Below, one piece after another: positions 11,883 to 23,600 of a stretch of DNA of 64,000 nt. Each line of letters begins with the position of its first letter. Position 1 is the stretch's first letter. This stretch comes from Pelobates cultripes. Its lineage: Eukaryota; Chordata; Amphibia; Anura; Pelobatidae. Both the position numbers and the translations under genes were made by a program. Location: positions 107,102,804 to 107,166,803 of the forward strand of contig OW240912.1 in the NCBI GenBank assembly GCA_933207985.1, given 5' to 3'. A model generated the notes under the pieces. The model saw only the letters and a program-made list of their open reading frames with translations, did not search any database and was not told where the DNA came from.

Positions 11883-14042
11883 ATGCCTGGTGACAAAGAT
11901 ATACCCTTCCCTCCTGGGTCTCTTATCACCAATTTAGGGTCTGTTAAAACACCCACAGGGGTACCTGAGATTGGGGCGACTATCCCCGCTGATTTTGATC
12001 CTACTGCTGATATGCAGTACATGATTGACAACACCATGTCTCATGTTGTGACTAAGGCCCTCACATCAGCCATGGGGCTGATGTCTGAATCTATCTCACA
12101 GACTATTACACATGCTCTACTTGGGGCACAGAAATCGGCCCAGCCGATCACTACCCAGGCTTTGCCTGCAATAGCCCCTTCACAACCTCACACTGGCCGC
12201 AAGGCCACTGCAAAAACAAAACACTCTTCAATCTCACAGATGGACAGCTACACACCTGTCACAGATGGCGCGTCTAATATACCACCGCGCAAAAGAGCCA
12301 CTAGCCGGGCAAAATCGGCTAGGTTATGGAAACGGGCAAAAGCCCAACTAGAATCTGAGTCAGATCTCAGCGAGATTGAAGAGGAGACCGGTATGGATTC
12401 GGAGGATCCATCAGATCCAGAGTCAGATGGTGTGGTCGAAGACCATGACCCCAGAGAGCATATTACGCCTCCATCTGAATCGTATGACATGGAGCTTAAG
12501 GTCCCAGACGATGCAAACAGATTAGTTGACCCCTATGGGGAACCTATGTTCGACCCCGATGACCTGCGTCATCCAAGGTCAGCGGACTGGTCCTCTTCGG
12601 CCCATGTGGCCCAATACGTTGCATCGCGGACTCGCAAACCTTTAAATAAGGCTACACGTAACAAGCTGCGGGCAGAATGCCCACGTCCCAGTGTCCCTGA
12701 CGAGGCCTGCAGAACACCTGCAGTTGACCCAAAAATCATTCAATTCCTGGGCAAGACTGGCTTGAAGCCTAATAAGGGCCTTGATTTCTCTCTGCGCAAT
12801 TGCCAGGACAAGATATTAGATATATTGGGCCCGGCAACACAAATTTTTGATATGGTCGAAAGCGACCAAGAGTTAGATCGTTCCGCCATAAGTGGTTGGA
12901 TACAAAGGGTGATTTGTCTGATTGGCAATGCCAACTGTGCGATGGCCACGGAGCGTCGCAAAGCGATTTTATTAAAGATAGAACCCAAACTGGTGAACAT
13001 GGTTATAACCGAACCGGGCACCCAGGCCCGTGGTCTTCTGTTCGGAGACAATTTTGTCAAGGAGCTTGGCTCCTTTGTACATACTTTCACTGCCCTAGAC
13101 AAGGCGCAATCGAACATGCGCAAGATTTTCCAACCTAAGGTTTTTGGTGGGGCCGGAAGAGCCAGGAGCCGTCTGTCCGGCCGTCTTAATAGGGGTTCAT
13201 TCCGACAGAGCCGAGGCTCCTACAATGGACACGCCTCCTTCATGGAGCACCGCAACACCCCGGCCTTCTTCCCACAACGTGGGCGGCCATGGGTTGCTCG
13301 TGGAGCACGTGGCACCCGCCCAAGCAGACGACCTTATGGTAAGTCCTCTCATATTTCCTTCTTCCCTATGGGCAGTGGGGGGCAGACTCCGACATTTTTT
13401 CCATGCATGGTCACACATCTCATCAGATGCCTGGGTATTGAACACGGTAAGAGGGTACACCTTAGAGTTCATATCCCTCCCGGTGCAACTCTCCCCACCA
13501 CGGGGAATGCTGTTTTCCCACCAAGACGCCTCCCTTGTAACCAAGGAGGTTTTGGAATTGGCACACAAACGGGCCATCTTAGAGATCCCTATGACTACCC
13601 CAGGGTACGTGAGCAACCTATTCTTAGTTGCCAAAAAAGGCAGCGGCGTTCGCCCAGTGATCAACTTGAAACAACTCAACACTTTTGTTGCCTACAACCA
13701 TTTCCAAATGGAGGGCATACACTGCCTCCGAGATCTTCTCCAGCCATTGGACTGGATGGTCAAGTTGGACCTGCAGGACGCCTATCTCACGATACCAATC
13801 GCACGTCACCACCAAGACTTCCTACAATTCATATGGCAAGGAAGGAAATGGTGATTCACCTGTCTCCCGTTCGGACTGTCCTCAGCCCCATGGTGCTTCA
13901 CCAAACTCATGAAGCCCGTGGTGGCTCTACTTCGAAGTCGAGGGGTTCGTCTCATAATCTACTTGGACGACATCCTCATCATGGGTCGTTCCAACCACAT
14001 TCTCGAGACCCATCTGGCATGGACTCAGAATCTTTTGCATAA
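11883..14042 (+). CDS. DIRS gag-like protein (ORF1)
   Basis: ORF1 lies in the gag position. I choose the ATG at 11883 (MPGDKDIPFPPG) because the frame upstream is leader-like; the frame itself is open from 11856. The first part is hydrophilic, with basic patches (RKRATSRAKSARLWKRAK) and an acidic run (SESDLSEIEEETGMDSED). A conserved-looking segment follows, from about DPYGEPMFDPDDLRHP to FQPKVFGG, then an Arg/Gly/Ser-rich tail (GRARSRLSGRLNRGSFRQSRG) suited to nucleic-acid binding. Real gag probably ends near 13340-13360, where pol homology takes over in the +1 frame. The remaining 230 or so codons to the stop at 14042 read through pol in another frame and are probably not meaningful. No disabling mutation seen in the gag part. 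Confidence 0.8.
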   Translation: MPGDKDIPFPPGSLITNLGSVKTPTGVPEIGATIPADFDPTADMQYMIDNTMSHVVTKALTSAMGLMSESISQTITHALLGAQKSAQPITTQALPAIAPSQPHTGRKATAKTKHSSISQMDSYTPVTDGASNIPPRKRATSRAKSARLWKRAKAQLESESDLSEIEEETGMDSEDPSDPESDGVVEDHDPREHITPPSESYDMELKVPDDANRLVDPYGEPMFDPDDLRHPRSADWSSSAHVAQYVASRTRKPLNKATRNKLRAECPRPSVPDEACRTPAVDPKIIQFLGKTGLKPNKGLDFSLRNCQDKILDILGPATQIFDMVESDQELDRSAISGWIQRVICLIGNANCAMATERRKAILLKIEPKLVNMVITEPGTQARGLLFGDNFVKELGSFVHTFTALDKAQSNMRKIFQPKVFGGAGRARSRLSGRLNRGSFRQSRGSYNGHASFMEHRNTPAFFPQRGRPWVARGARGTRPSRRPYGKSSHISFFPMGSGGQTPTFFPCMVTHLIRCLGIEHGKRVHLRVHIPPGATLPTTGNAVFPPRRLPCNQGGFGIGTQTGHLRDPYDYPRVREQPILSCQKRQRRSPSDQLETTQHFCCLQPFPNGGHTLPPRSSPAIGLDGQVGPAGRLSHDTNRTSPPRLPTIHMARKEMVIHLSPVRTVLSPMVLHQTHEARGGSTSKSRGSSHNLLGRHPHHGSFQPHSRDPSGMDSESFA

Positions 14043-15378
14043 TTTGGGTTTCCTTATCAATTGGAAAAAATCCATCCTGACCCCTACACGGCACATAGAG
14101 TTTTTGGGCCTCGTAGTGGACTCTACTCTACAGACCCTACACTTACCGGCGGCGAAATTGACCACCATAAAGAAGGAGATCAGACGCACTCTGACGACCC
14201 CCCTGATCTCCCTGAAACAATTGGCGAGAGTGATCGGCCTCTTGGCGGCCTCCATACAGGCCATCTTCCCGGGCCCTCTACATTATCGAGCGCTACAGCG
14301 CCTGCAAGCCTCCCATTTGAGAGACGGGACCTCATATACGGACATGATCGCTCTGGACACAGAAGCAAAAACAGAACTCAGATGGTGGCTCTCCCATATG
14401 GACGCTTGGAATGGCCGAGCCATTTTCGGCACCGAACCAGACATAATAGAATCCGATGCGAGCTTGCACGGTTGGGGCGCACGCTGTGGCAATGTCTCTA
14501 CCGGTGGCAGATGGTCCGAAGTGGAATCGACACTTCACATCAATTGCCTAGAACTCCTAGCCGGCTCTTTTGCAATCCGCAGTTTCTCACCGACTCAAGC
14601 CCGGTGTGCCATCCTTTTAAGGATGGACAATGTATCAGCAGTCCGTTATATAAATCACTTGGGTGGCACGAAATCGAAGGTCCTGGCGAATTTGGCACGA
14701 GACTTTTGGCAGTTTTGCCTGGCACAAGGCATTTCAGTCACAGCGGAATACCTTCCGGGCCTCTACAATACCGCGGCGGATTGGTACTCAAGGCACCTCA
14801 AAGATTCCAGCGACTGGCACCTGGAACCCAGGGTCTTCCAAGACATCCAGTCTCTATGGGGCCCTCTGGACAAGGACTTGTTCGCCTCCCGTTTGAACAA
14901 TCAACTCCCCAGATTTTTCAGTTGGAAACCAGAACCGGCAGCACTGGCAACAGATGCCTTTACCCAGGACTGGTCCTCCACAAGGAACTACGCGTTTCCT
15001 CCCTTTGCATTGATTCCCCGCTGCCTACTACAACTGCGGCGACAGACGGGAACGGCAGTGCTCGTGGCGCCATTATGGCCGTCACAACCGTGGTTTCCTT
15101 CCCTGTTGGAGATGGCGATAGACATACCCCGCACTCTCCCACATTCCGACTACCTACTTCGGGACCCGGACGGGTCCCCCCATCCCTTGATTCAACAAGA
15201 GTTGCTACACCTCACGGCGTGGCTGATTAACGGGAGCCCTACTCAATCGAAGGAATTTCGGAATCGACTCTCCGACTTCTCGAGAGCGCATGGGCACCCG
15301 GCACTAGACAAGCTTATAAATTTGCTTGGCGCAAATGGTGCATGGAATGGAACTTGGATCCCATATCGGCTCCTCTGA
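13144..15378 (+). pseudogene. DIRS reverse transcriptase/RNase H (pol), one internal stop
   Basis: This frame copies element RNA into DNA. RT motifs appear in order: LFLVAKKGSGVRPVINLKQL, the motif A stretch MVKLDLQDAYLTIPI with its catalytic Asp, LPFGLSSAPWCFTK, and IIYLDDILIMG with the YLDD box at 13960-13971. RNase H follows, with four acidic sites visible in ESDASLHGWGA, INCLELLAG, RMDNVSAV and NTAADWYSR. Next comes the DLFASRLNNQLPRFFSW region that follows RNase H in vertebrate DIRS pol. An in-frame TGA at 13852-13854, between motifs A and B, interrupts an otherwise continuous frame; it could be a CGA-to-TGA decay. The true start is uncertain because pol overlaps gag; the ATG at 13144 is only the first available. 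Confidence 0.9.
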
Positions 15379-16193
15379 CTTCGACCCTGCAATTCTTAAC
15401 CTCCTTATTTGAAAGCGGCAAAGCATATCGCACGGTGAACCTCTACAGATCGGCCATTTCTACCGCACACCAGGGCATCGATGGCGCACCGATAGGACGC
15501 CACCCACTAGTATGCTGACTCCTACGCGGCATTAGATTCGCAAGGCCTCCGCTGCCACGCTATTCCGTACTGTGGGACATCTCCATCATCCTCCGCTTCC
15601 TCGAATCTTGGCCTGATAACGCAACACTATCTCTGAAACAACTGTCGGCGAAACTGGCCATGCTCCTATGTCTCATATCCTGCAAATGGGTCTCAGACGT
15701 TAGAGCCTTAGACGTCACCGCACGATCATACACTCCAGAAGGGGTCACTTTCGACATATCACGGAGAACAAAAAGCTCAACAAAGAGGGTGACATATCCA
15801 GCTTTTCCTGACAAACCTCTCTTGTGTCCGGTTAAATGCCTACAAACCTATGAACTTCGCACAAGGACGTTGCAGGACCCATCTAAACATGAACTCTTCA
15901 TCTCCTTCCAGAAACCACACCTACCAGTGTCTACCACGACCCTGGCTCGCTGGGTCAAATGGATCATGGCTACGGCAGGCATAGACACCTCCATATTTTC
16001 ACCACACTCCATACGAGGAGCAATGGCTTCCAAAGCCTCTTCGATGGGTTGTCGCCTGGAAGACATTCTAAAAGCAGCCGACTGGTCTTCAGAATCTACC
16101 TTCCGTGATTTTTACTTCAAACCTATACACCACTTTGCGGGAACGGTAGTTTCTCAGCTTTCAACCAGCATAATAGGAGCCTCCGTGTCTTAA
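15243..16193 (+). pseudogene. DIRS tyrosine recombinase, one internal stop
   Basis: This is the enzyme that would integrate the circular DNA. The frame overlaps the end of pol by about 135 nt, starts with an N-terminal SAM-like region (ESAWAPGTRQAYKFAWRKW) and is interrupted by TGA at 15516-15518, again compatible with CGA-to-TGA. The catalytic half after the Met at 15660 is intact: first Arg in SDVRALD (15702-15704), the H-x-x-R box PHSIRG, and the nucleophile Tyr in FRDFYFKP (16113-16115). The terminator TAA falls at 16191-16193, inside the internal complementary region. An ATG at 15342 is a possible start. The family call is firm; activity of this copy is unlikely. Confidence 0.9.
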
Positions 16194-16266
16194 TAAAATT
16201 CACGGATTTTACTATTACCATGACGTAAAGTCATGATTTTATTAATGACACGGAAGCGAGTATTAT
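16168..16266. repeat. DIRS internal complementary region
   Basis: 16168-16200 is the reverse complement of the outermost left end (10911-10943). About 16196-16266 is the reverse complement of the outermost right end (about 16822-16893), including ATGACGTAAAGTCAT. The two halves meet at AAATTCACGG. In DIRS elements this region templates joining of the ends into a circle. Confidence 0.92.
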
Positions 16267-16657
16267 CCCTCCCTCCCACCCGACGACGGTGGAAGGATAG
16301 ACGGAAGTTGGGTAAGTTGACCTACGGTAAGTCATTTACCATGTATATTTGTTACAGTTGTAATCGCCAGATTGTTACATTACAGTTATACTTAGATAAA
16401 GGTAAGTCTTAGCTACGATCACTAATTGCCTATCTGGTCACCAACATTTATAGGTTACACAACAATATTCCCTTGGATACAACACTGACCAAACTATCCT
16501 GAATACCTATGAATATGCATACACTCAGTTTTATGCTAAGATATTACCATATTTTTCCTCTTTTACAGCCTAATTTATCCCACATCTCCTGGGAAAACCA
16601 TGTTCTATGCAGTTCAACGTTTGGTTGGATAATTTTACTTCTTCGGGATCGCAAATA

Positions 16658-16893
16658 AAGAGGAACAGGATTGGTTGACAGAGCCTATTATGCTGGAGAA
16701 GTGGATTCTGATTGGCTGTCCCTGTTACTGGGAAGAATACACCTGAGACTGTTAATGTTATCATTGGTTATGTTTATAAAGTTTTTTTCTTTGCTGCTGA
16801 GGGAAATAAAGAAAGAGTGCAGCATAATACTCGCCTCCGTGTCATTAATAAAATCATGACTTTACGTCATGGTAATAGTAAAATCCGTGAATT
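16658..16893. repeat. DIRS right inverted terminal repeat
   Basis: Inverted copy of 10911-11108, extended at its outer end by about 40 bases (around CATGACTTTACGTCATGG) that are matched only in the internal complementary region. Unequal ends of this kind are normal for DIRS. Confidence 0.92.
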
Positions 16894-17860
16894 TAAGGCC
16901 AAAGTAGCCAAATTGGAAGAACAGCTGACTTAGGCTATTATTCCAGTTTATGGTATGGGGCTTTTCTAGTGAGTGTGCAGTAATGGCTGCCCAGTTTTAA
17001 AAAAAAATGAAGGTATGCCACTTCCTAGGGCCTGGTATTCAGGGGCACAGGGAGGTTTAAAACCTCCCTTATAGTAATGAGGGAACGTTATTGAGCCCCA
17101 TAGGGTTTTTTTTATTTATTTATTTTAAGCATCACATAGATAACCCTCACATTGCTGAGGGTTTTTAAACTATTTGCCAGGAACCAGTTAACTCTGCTAA
17201 CAGGCAAATAGTATTTAAAATTATTCACTTGCAAAAATAATGCATGCAGGTGATTGCTGCAGATTCATTAGGCCCAAATGAAGTCCGACCGTATTTGGCT
17301 ATGGTAAATATGAGAATTGCCAAAGATGACAAAAAATGTGTCATACAAAATGTCCCCACCCCACAGCTGTAAATTTATAGTGTGCCAGTAATACACCAAC
17401 CCACTTCAGTAATCGTATGTAGTTCACTAAAGCAGAGAATGATTGGCTACAATACTCAATTATTGTATTGTACAATATGGAAACATAATTCTGAAAAATG
17501 TGCATATTACATCATATTTGTAAAGCTCACTTTTGTATAACCAAAATGTCATTGTCCAGATTTATAATTTCAATGTCTTGTAGTTTCCCTCCTCGGATCT
17601 ACCTTAATCAGACTATTATCTCAATCCCCTGAGTAGAAATTTGGAATATTTGGGTATAACCAGAGACAATGAATGAAGTCAGCTAAGTGTACACATTTAG
17701 AACAGTTTTCTGCATGTTACAGATCTATTTGGAATTGTAAAGTGAGTGTAATTAATGCATTTGGCAATTTGTAAGGGACATTCCCATGCATGTATCTTCA
17801 GGTAGGAACCTGATGTTCTGTAAGATTTTGCTTAAAATGAGTTTGGTTCATGTGATTGGG
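16894..17860. other. No gene seen
   Basis: AT-rich flank of the DIRS element. A local palindromic stretch (AACCTCCCTTATAGTAATGAGGG...) occurs near 17060-17090. No coding or RNA-gene signal recognised. Confidence 0.5.
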
Positions 17861-19564
17861 AGTTTTATATAAGTCTAACAACATTTATTGTGGGAGTCCT
17901 GCTTTAATAAGAGAAGTTGGTGAAGTGAGACAATGTCTAAGTCACAGGGTCGTTTGTCAAGGGTGTTGTTAAGGTCAGTGCCAGAGAGAAGGGGCAGGGT
18001 TTCTCTGATAGAGGGATTCGGTTGTAAGTAATTTACTGGGTGAAGGCTTTCACTGCCTGAACTATAGGGTGGGGATTGGTAAGATGGAAACGTATATGTT
18101 GGGATCAATGTACTGTTTAATGAATGGATATCTAAATGTGGCCAGCTGTTCAAATATTCTTGCCATGGCATCCCCTTGAAGGGTTGATTGATCAAGGTGA
18201 AATAAAGAGGCATGCTCACTTTGAGATTTAGTTTTTGGTGGCCTTTCCACCATGCCTAAGATATAGTAAATGAACGAGGTTTTAACAAATCTACTAAGGA
18301 AGAGATGTCAGAGGTCTGTGTATAGCTAAGTGAACTTCCAGTATGAGAGCTCAATATAATTGTGTCAGTAGTGCTGTTTCTATGGCATAGCAATATATAG
18401 TTGCTAGATTGTATTCCTCAAAACTTGGGAAGATTACTCCCCCTAGAAAGGAAGCAAGATGCAACTGAAAGAGATTCACGATTGTGTCTGCTACCAGATT
18501 GAAGGATGCCTTTCAATACAATTTCAATCAACAATCAACTTTCATCTATACATTGTGCTAACAGAAATGTTTATATTTCTCTAAAATCAAAGGTTAAAAA
18601 CAGGCCTGTTCAGACTGTGTCGATCATCAGAAATAAGATGGTTATGCTCTACATATCTGCAATGGGAAGTAGGGAGGAGGGGCAGGCTCTTTGTAAGAGC
18701 AGCAGCAGCAGCAGCACAGAGAGAAGAGAGAAATAATCGGAATGAATTATTGCAGCGGCTTGCAAGTTGTTTTTTTAACTGCTTTTCTTAATAGTTATAA
18801 AATACAAGGTGTAACGTAATCAGAGAAATAAAACAATTCTGATTAATTGCATTTGCCCAAATGCAATAGACTGATATTTAGGATTTGAGTTAGTTTCATT
18901 GTGCCCATTTAAGGACAAAATAGAAAGACATATTGCATCACCTCTTCAGCTGTGTGTAAATGGCAAAAGTTTATTTTTTTCCTAGTTAAATTTGAAAATT
19001 AAGGCTGTGTGCTACATATTGCAAAAAAGATCTAATATGGACTGAATGGATTCACTGGGTTCAAAAGAAATGATAAAAATGTGTTCGCCTCATAGAGATG
19101 CCCTTGAAAATTTGTTTTCTCACCAATGAGAGAATCATGGGTTTGACAACCAAATTAAAAAGTAGATGAAATGGAGTCCTTTTTTTTTCCATGGTCTAAA
19201 CTAAAGTGTGTGGAATTCAAATAGTTGTCTGTGACATTCACCACCGTGCAGGGGTGGATCCAGAACCTAATCTCATAATCACTGGTAGATTATTTAAAGG
19301 AACAATCGAGGCAAAATAAGCACTGCAGCCCTCAGTAGTGGTTATGGTGTATGGAGTGGCACCCCCCACCAGAGTAAGTAATTAAACAGTTTAAGAATAG
19401 TTTGACAACCGTCAATTGTCTGGTGGGATAAGGTCTGTTGAAGGGGATAGGGGCAGTAGTGTGAGGGGTGCATTGTGTGTGAGGGGTGCATTGTGTGTGA
19501 GGGGTGCTGTGTGTGACTGTGCTGGGACTGGTAATGGACTGTATTGTGTGTGGGAGGGCAGATG

Positions 19565-19600
<36 letters not shown>

Positions 19601-20665
19601 AATATATATATATATATATATTCATTTAAAAATATATATATATATATATTTAATTAAATAAGTCATCTTTATATCCCCCCTCCCTTCTTATCTTTGCTCA
19701 AGGAGGGGGTACATTACAAGGCAAGCCCTGGTGGTCCTAGTAGTAAGTAAACTCTAGCACACTGCTCCTGGGGCTAGAGTTCCCTCTCCCTCCCCTGCCG
19801 GCTGCCGCATTTCACTGCCAGTGAACTGGTGAGAGAGATATCCGATCTACCCTCTGGTCCCTGAAGGCGCACAGCAGGGACGGCTCTTGGAGAGAGCAAG
19901 GGAGAGGGAGAGCATCTGCGCTGTACTATTTTTTTAGAGGTGGTGGCAATTGCCCCATTGCTCCCCCCCGCCCCCCCCCCGGATCCACCACTGCCTCCGT
20001 GTCTAAGTAAGGGACCTACAAAAAGTCCCAAGTCAAAAGTTTTAAAGTTCCTTTCCACATCACAACTAATGATCAAATCGTCTTGAGGATATGATGAGCC
20101 TGTGCCTCAATCTTGGAAAATGTATTTTGAGCCATGTTGAATAAGGAAATTGGTCTAAAGGAGGAGAGGAGCTCAGGACTGCGTTATGAGACTGATTTAA
20201 ACTTTTAGGAGCAATCCATATTTTTATGAACAATATTGCTATAGAATTTGATTAGATGAGGCATAACGGGAGCATATAATAATTTATAATATTCTGCCCC
20301 AAACCCATCGATATTTCCCTATTGAGATGGAGGAAATGGTCATTATCACTTCCTGTTCAGTAATGAGTGAAACCATTACCACTCTTTCTTGTGAGATAAG
20401 CCTGGGAATCCCAGCAAATTGAAAAAGCTCCATATTGGGCCACATTTGTCCACATTTGTCCAGCTCCACTGCATAAATGGATTGTACATATTTTTTTTTA
20501 ATAAAAAATAAAACAACAAAACAAACAAACCTTGAAAACTCATTGGGCCAGAAACTATACTTCAATCAAGAGTTTTAAGTTTAAGAACTGAGAGATAATT
20601 TCGATCTGATTAGATTATCTAGTACCGGTTTGTTTGCTGCCCAGAATATAAAATATGCTATGTTG
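17861..20665 (-). pseudogene. Decayed L1-like LINE ORF2 (interrupted by a hAT MITE)
   Basis: Minus-strand fragments read like an L1/Tx1-clade ORF2. At about 20080-20480 there is a stretch resembling LITEQEV and then FGAEYYKLYAPVMPHLIKFYS, the usual L1 reverse-transcriptase entry segment (compare ITEEEV...GPDGFTAEFYK). At about 18360-18480 a stretch resembling GGVIFPSFEEYNLATIYCYA corresponds to the GGLGLP...YY..A motif after the RT. At 17870-18260 there is a possible C-terminal remnant. Many stops and frameshifts are present. The element runs through position 20484, the start of the visible duplication match, so that position is not a real boundary. Residue-level assignment is by eye. Confidence 0.55.
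19241..20001. mobile_element. Non-autonomous hAT element with 8-bp target duplication
   Basis: A 745-bp element (19249-19993) with inverted ends CAGGGGTGGATCC and GGATCCACCACTG. It is flanked by an 8-bp duplication with one mismatch (CCACCGTG at 19241-19248, CCTCCGTG at 19994-20001), the hAT signature. Inside are a T2-like relic starting TTTAAAGGAACAATCG (about 19294), a GTGAGGGGTGCATTGTGT repeat (19458-19510), TA runs (19573-19650) and a C-rich right end. It interrupts the L1 remnant. Confidence 0.85.
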
Positions 20666-23600
20666 GCATTTTAAGGAGACTTGGATTCTTGAGAGACTTG
20701 CAATATGTGGTGTGGGATTAGCACTATGTGCTCTACAGCTAATTTATTTGTGAAGGTGACAATTGCAATAATGTGTCTGCATAACACTGGTTTGAAGGCT
20801 GTGCAAGGTAGTTAAATATAATCTCAATGGGATGTATTTGTGCACAAATTATTTTCAGCTGGTAGAAATTAATCAAATTCTTTTTAATTTATACCCAAAA
20901 TGTATTTCGCGATATAGTAAAATTAATTAAATTTGTTCGTACCAGCTTTGTGCACAGGTCTAGTATATTGTCATATATATAATTAGGGCAACTGCTTTCT
21001 AGATTTGAACAAAATGTTAAATGAGCAGAATTAGAAGGGAATATCCTGTTCTAGTTAATTGGAATCAAAGTAGCCAGTTAAAGTAGTCAGAGGTCACATC
21101 AAGAGTAGGATGTCCCAATAATAAAATGCTATGAAATTTAGCTTGGACAAGTTGGGCCCACCAGCAACGGTAACAGCATTCTATGAGGGTTCATACTCTA
21201 TACATTTATGGAAGCTCTATGTTCTACCATAGAAGTCAAGTTTAATACATGGTTAAAAAGGTATTTGCAGGCATGAGAGTCATCAATCAGATGAGCCATT
21301 CAGAGTAGATTTAGCAAAGCCTCTGGATCCTGGAGATGCCGTAGGGGAATGACCTTGATCTTCAAGAATACCCAAGGCCTCAGCATGAGATTCTAAACTC
21401 CCTGTAATCTACTAGTAAACTACCTGTAATCTGGCAGGGTAGAAGATTATAAACGTGTATTTCACATTTATCATGAGTGGCAGCAAAGTTTAGGGCTGTG
21501 GGCAGGGCCTTTAATAGATTTTGGCAAGCCTATCTTCTTGAGGTTATTCCTCCTACTTTTCTTCTCAAGATCTTGCCAATGTGAGATGTTGAGCCTGAGC
21601 AGAAAGTTGGGTGAAAACAGATTTGACAGTCATGGTTAAAATACAAGTGGAGAAAATACATTAATAATTTCTTGAGTGTGGACACTTAACTCGGCAGTCT
21701 TTTATCACTGAGAAGCTGCAAAACCAGTTGGTGAGTCAACATGGTCCTTGAGTTGCCCTGAATGGACAAAGGAGGATGTGTCATTACCCGTAGAAAACAG
21801 TTGAGTCATCTTGGATTCTTATTACAATGAAAAAAGACAAAGTTCACAATATAGAACAGTATTCAGTTGATGACATTTTTTTGAACAGAATAATTCCCAA
21901 CAGAATTAGTGCAAGCATCAGGCTAAATTGTTAAAAGATCATTCTAGGTAACGGAACCACTACAGTCTCAAGACGCCATCCCATTATAGATATTTTTTCC
22001 TGTTTCTTTTAATGTATATTGTTTTTTTACAACATGTGTATTGCACTATACAAACTTACAAAATCAATATAATTGTCAATGTAAAAAAGAAGCTGCATAG
22101 GAATAAACTTAGAAAAAATATATATTTCAAAGAGGGTGTACTTTCTTTTCCACATGACTGTACATACTACTCACACGTGCTTACACTACCTCAGACTCAG
22201 ATGTGATATTGTGACACACATGTTGTTGACTGTACCCCCTGGGCAGGTATTATACAGTGGATAGGCTAAATGCATCACAGATACACAGAGCAACTGGATC
22301 CTCCCTGTCCACCTTTTCTCAATTTCAGACCTACCAAACTTAGCAAACTTAGCACATGCATTCACACTGACCAACACTTACTCTGATGTTTAAACACAAA
22401 TTCATACATATTCCTTTACACTATATGCACACGTACAAGTGCATTCAATAATTTTATCACTGAACTGGGAATTCTGAAGAAATGGCAAGTGAACTGCATA
22501 CTCTAGGCTGAATTAGTGGCATTTGAAAAATGTATAACTGCTACTTTTTTCATCTATATATTTTGGGCCAGAATTGTCAGTTCCATGTCAGTTCTCCTTA
22601 AGGCTGAACAACTATTGGGTTGAAATTCATTGAAAACTGACTACTAGGTTAAAATAACCAAATTGTATATATAGTAGAATTGGAGAATTATAAACATTTT
22701 CTTCTTTTTTTATCCAAATTATTGCAATTTGTATTTCGTTTTACTAAAATTAATTCTTCTGCCCCTGAAAAACCAGTACACCCTCGAATGTAGCCTACAT
22801 TTAAAGCAGCACAATTGGTCTTTCTGTATAAAACGTAACTTTTGCCAGAATCCAGAGTTTAAATCACATTGAGGGAGTGTACAGTGATGATAAAATGCCA
22901 GAAATCAGGGAGCTTAATGTCCTTCACGCCTGAAGAGGAGCCTATTCATGACCAGTCATGGATGACATACGGCAAATGGACATATAAACGTATACATCTT
23001 AATTACAGAACCTTGCAACTGCAGTAAACACCTGTACTGAATTATATTAGCCCAGGTCGTCAAAAATCTGAAATAGATTGACTTTTAAAAAAGATAAAGT
23101 GAGTGTGTGTGTGTATGTGCGCGTGTGCGTGCGTGTGTGTTTCACTCTGTTTTTTTTTTTTTTTTTGGTTTTAGGAAACTGAATATTCCTGGTGAAAAAT
23201 TAGTTACCCTTTTTTACAGCCAAAAACCATGTTGAACACAGACACTTGCCACATTACATAACACATTATGAATGGGTAATTGTATTCCCCAAAATACCGG
23301 GTAGGAATTATAAGGAGAAATATAGCTTTGTTTGATAGGCTTTGTTTTTGCGTACAGAGGGGAAATTTTGCACTGATAAATGTAATGTTACCCAATATGT
23401 TTGATGCTGGCTACATTTTATTCTGATAAATGCATTGGTCACACTTGTGTAACAGAAAAGTCTGTCTTAAATTGCTTTCTGAGTTTGTAGAGATAACACA
23501 CCAGGACATAGCAGTATGTAGAGTATAGGGGCAGCAGCATCACAATCACACCGTGGCTGATTATTTGAAAATTGCTGCTGCTATTCGGTGCAATGTCTAG

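Larger units (their letters stand above)
10911..16893 (+). mobile_element. Full-length DIRS-type retrotransposon
   Basis: About 6 kb with the complete architecture of the DIRS order: inverted terminal repeats (10911-11108 and 16658-16893), an internal complementary region (16168-16266) built from the complements of both outer ends, and gag, RT/RNase H and tyrosine-recombinase reading frames in order on the plus strand. DIRS elements use a tyrosine recombinase rather than an integrase, make no target-site duplication, and replicate through a circular intermediate templated by the internal complementary region. No flanking duplication is seen. Two in-frame TGA codons, one in pol and one in the recombinase, make this copy probably non-autonomous. 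Confidence 0.95.

Noticed and set aside
18700..18718. CAG trinucleotide run as a polyglutamine gene
   Set aside because: Only about six units in a short frame with no exon signals or homology.
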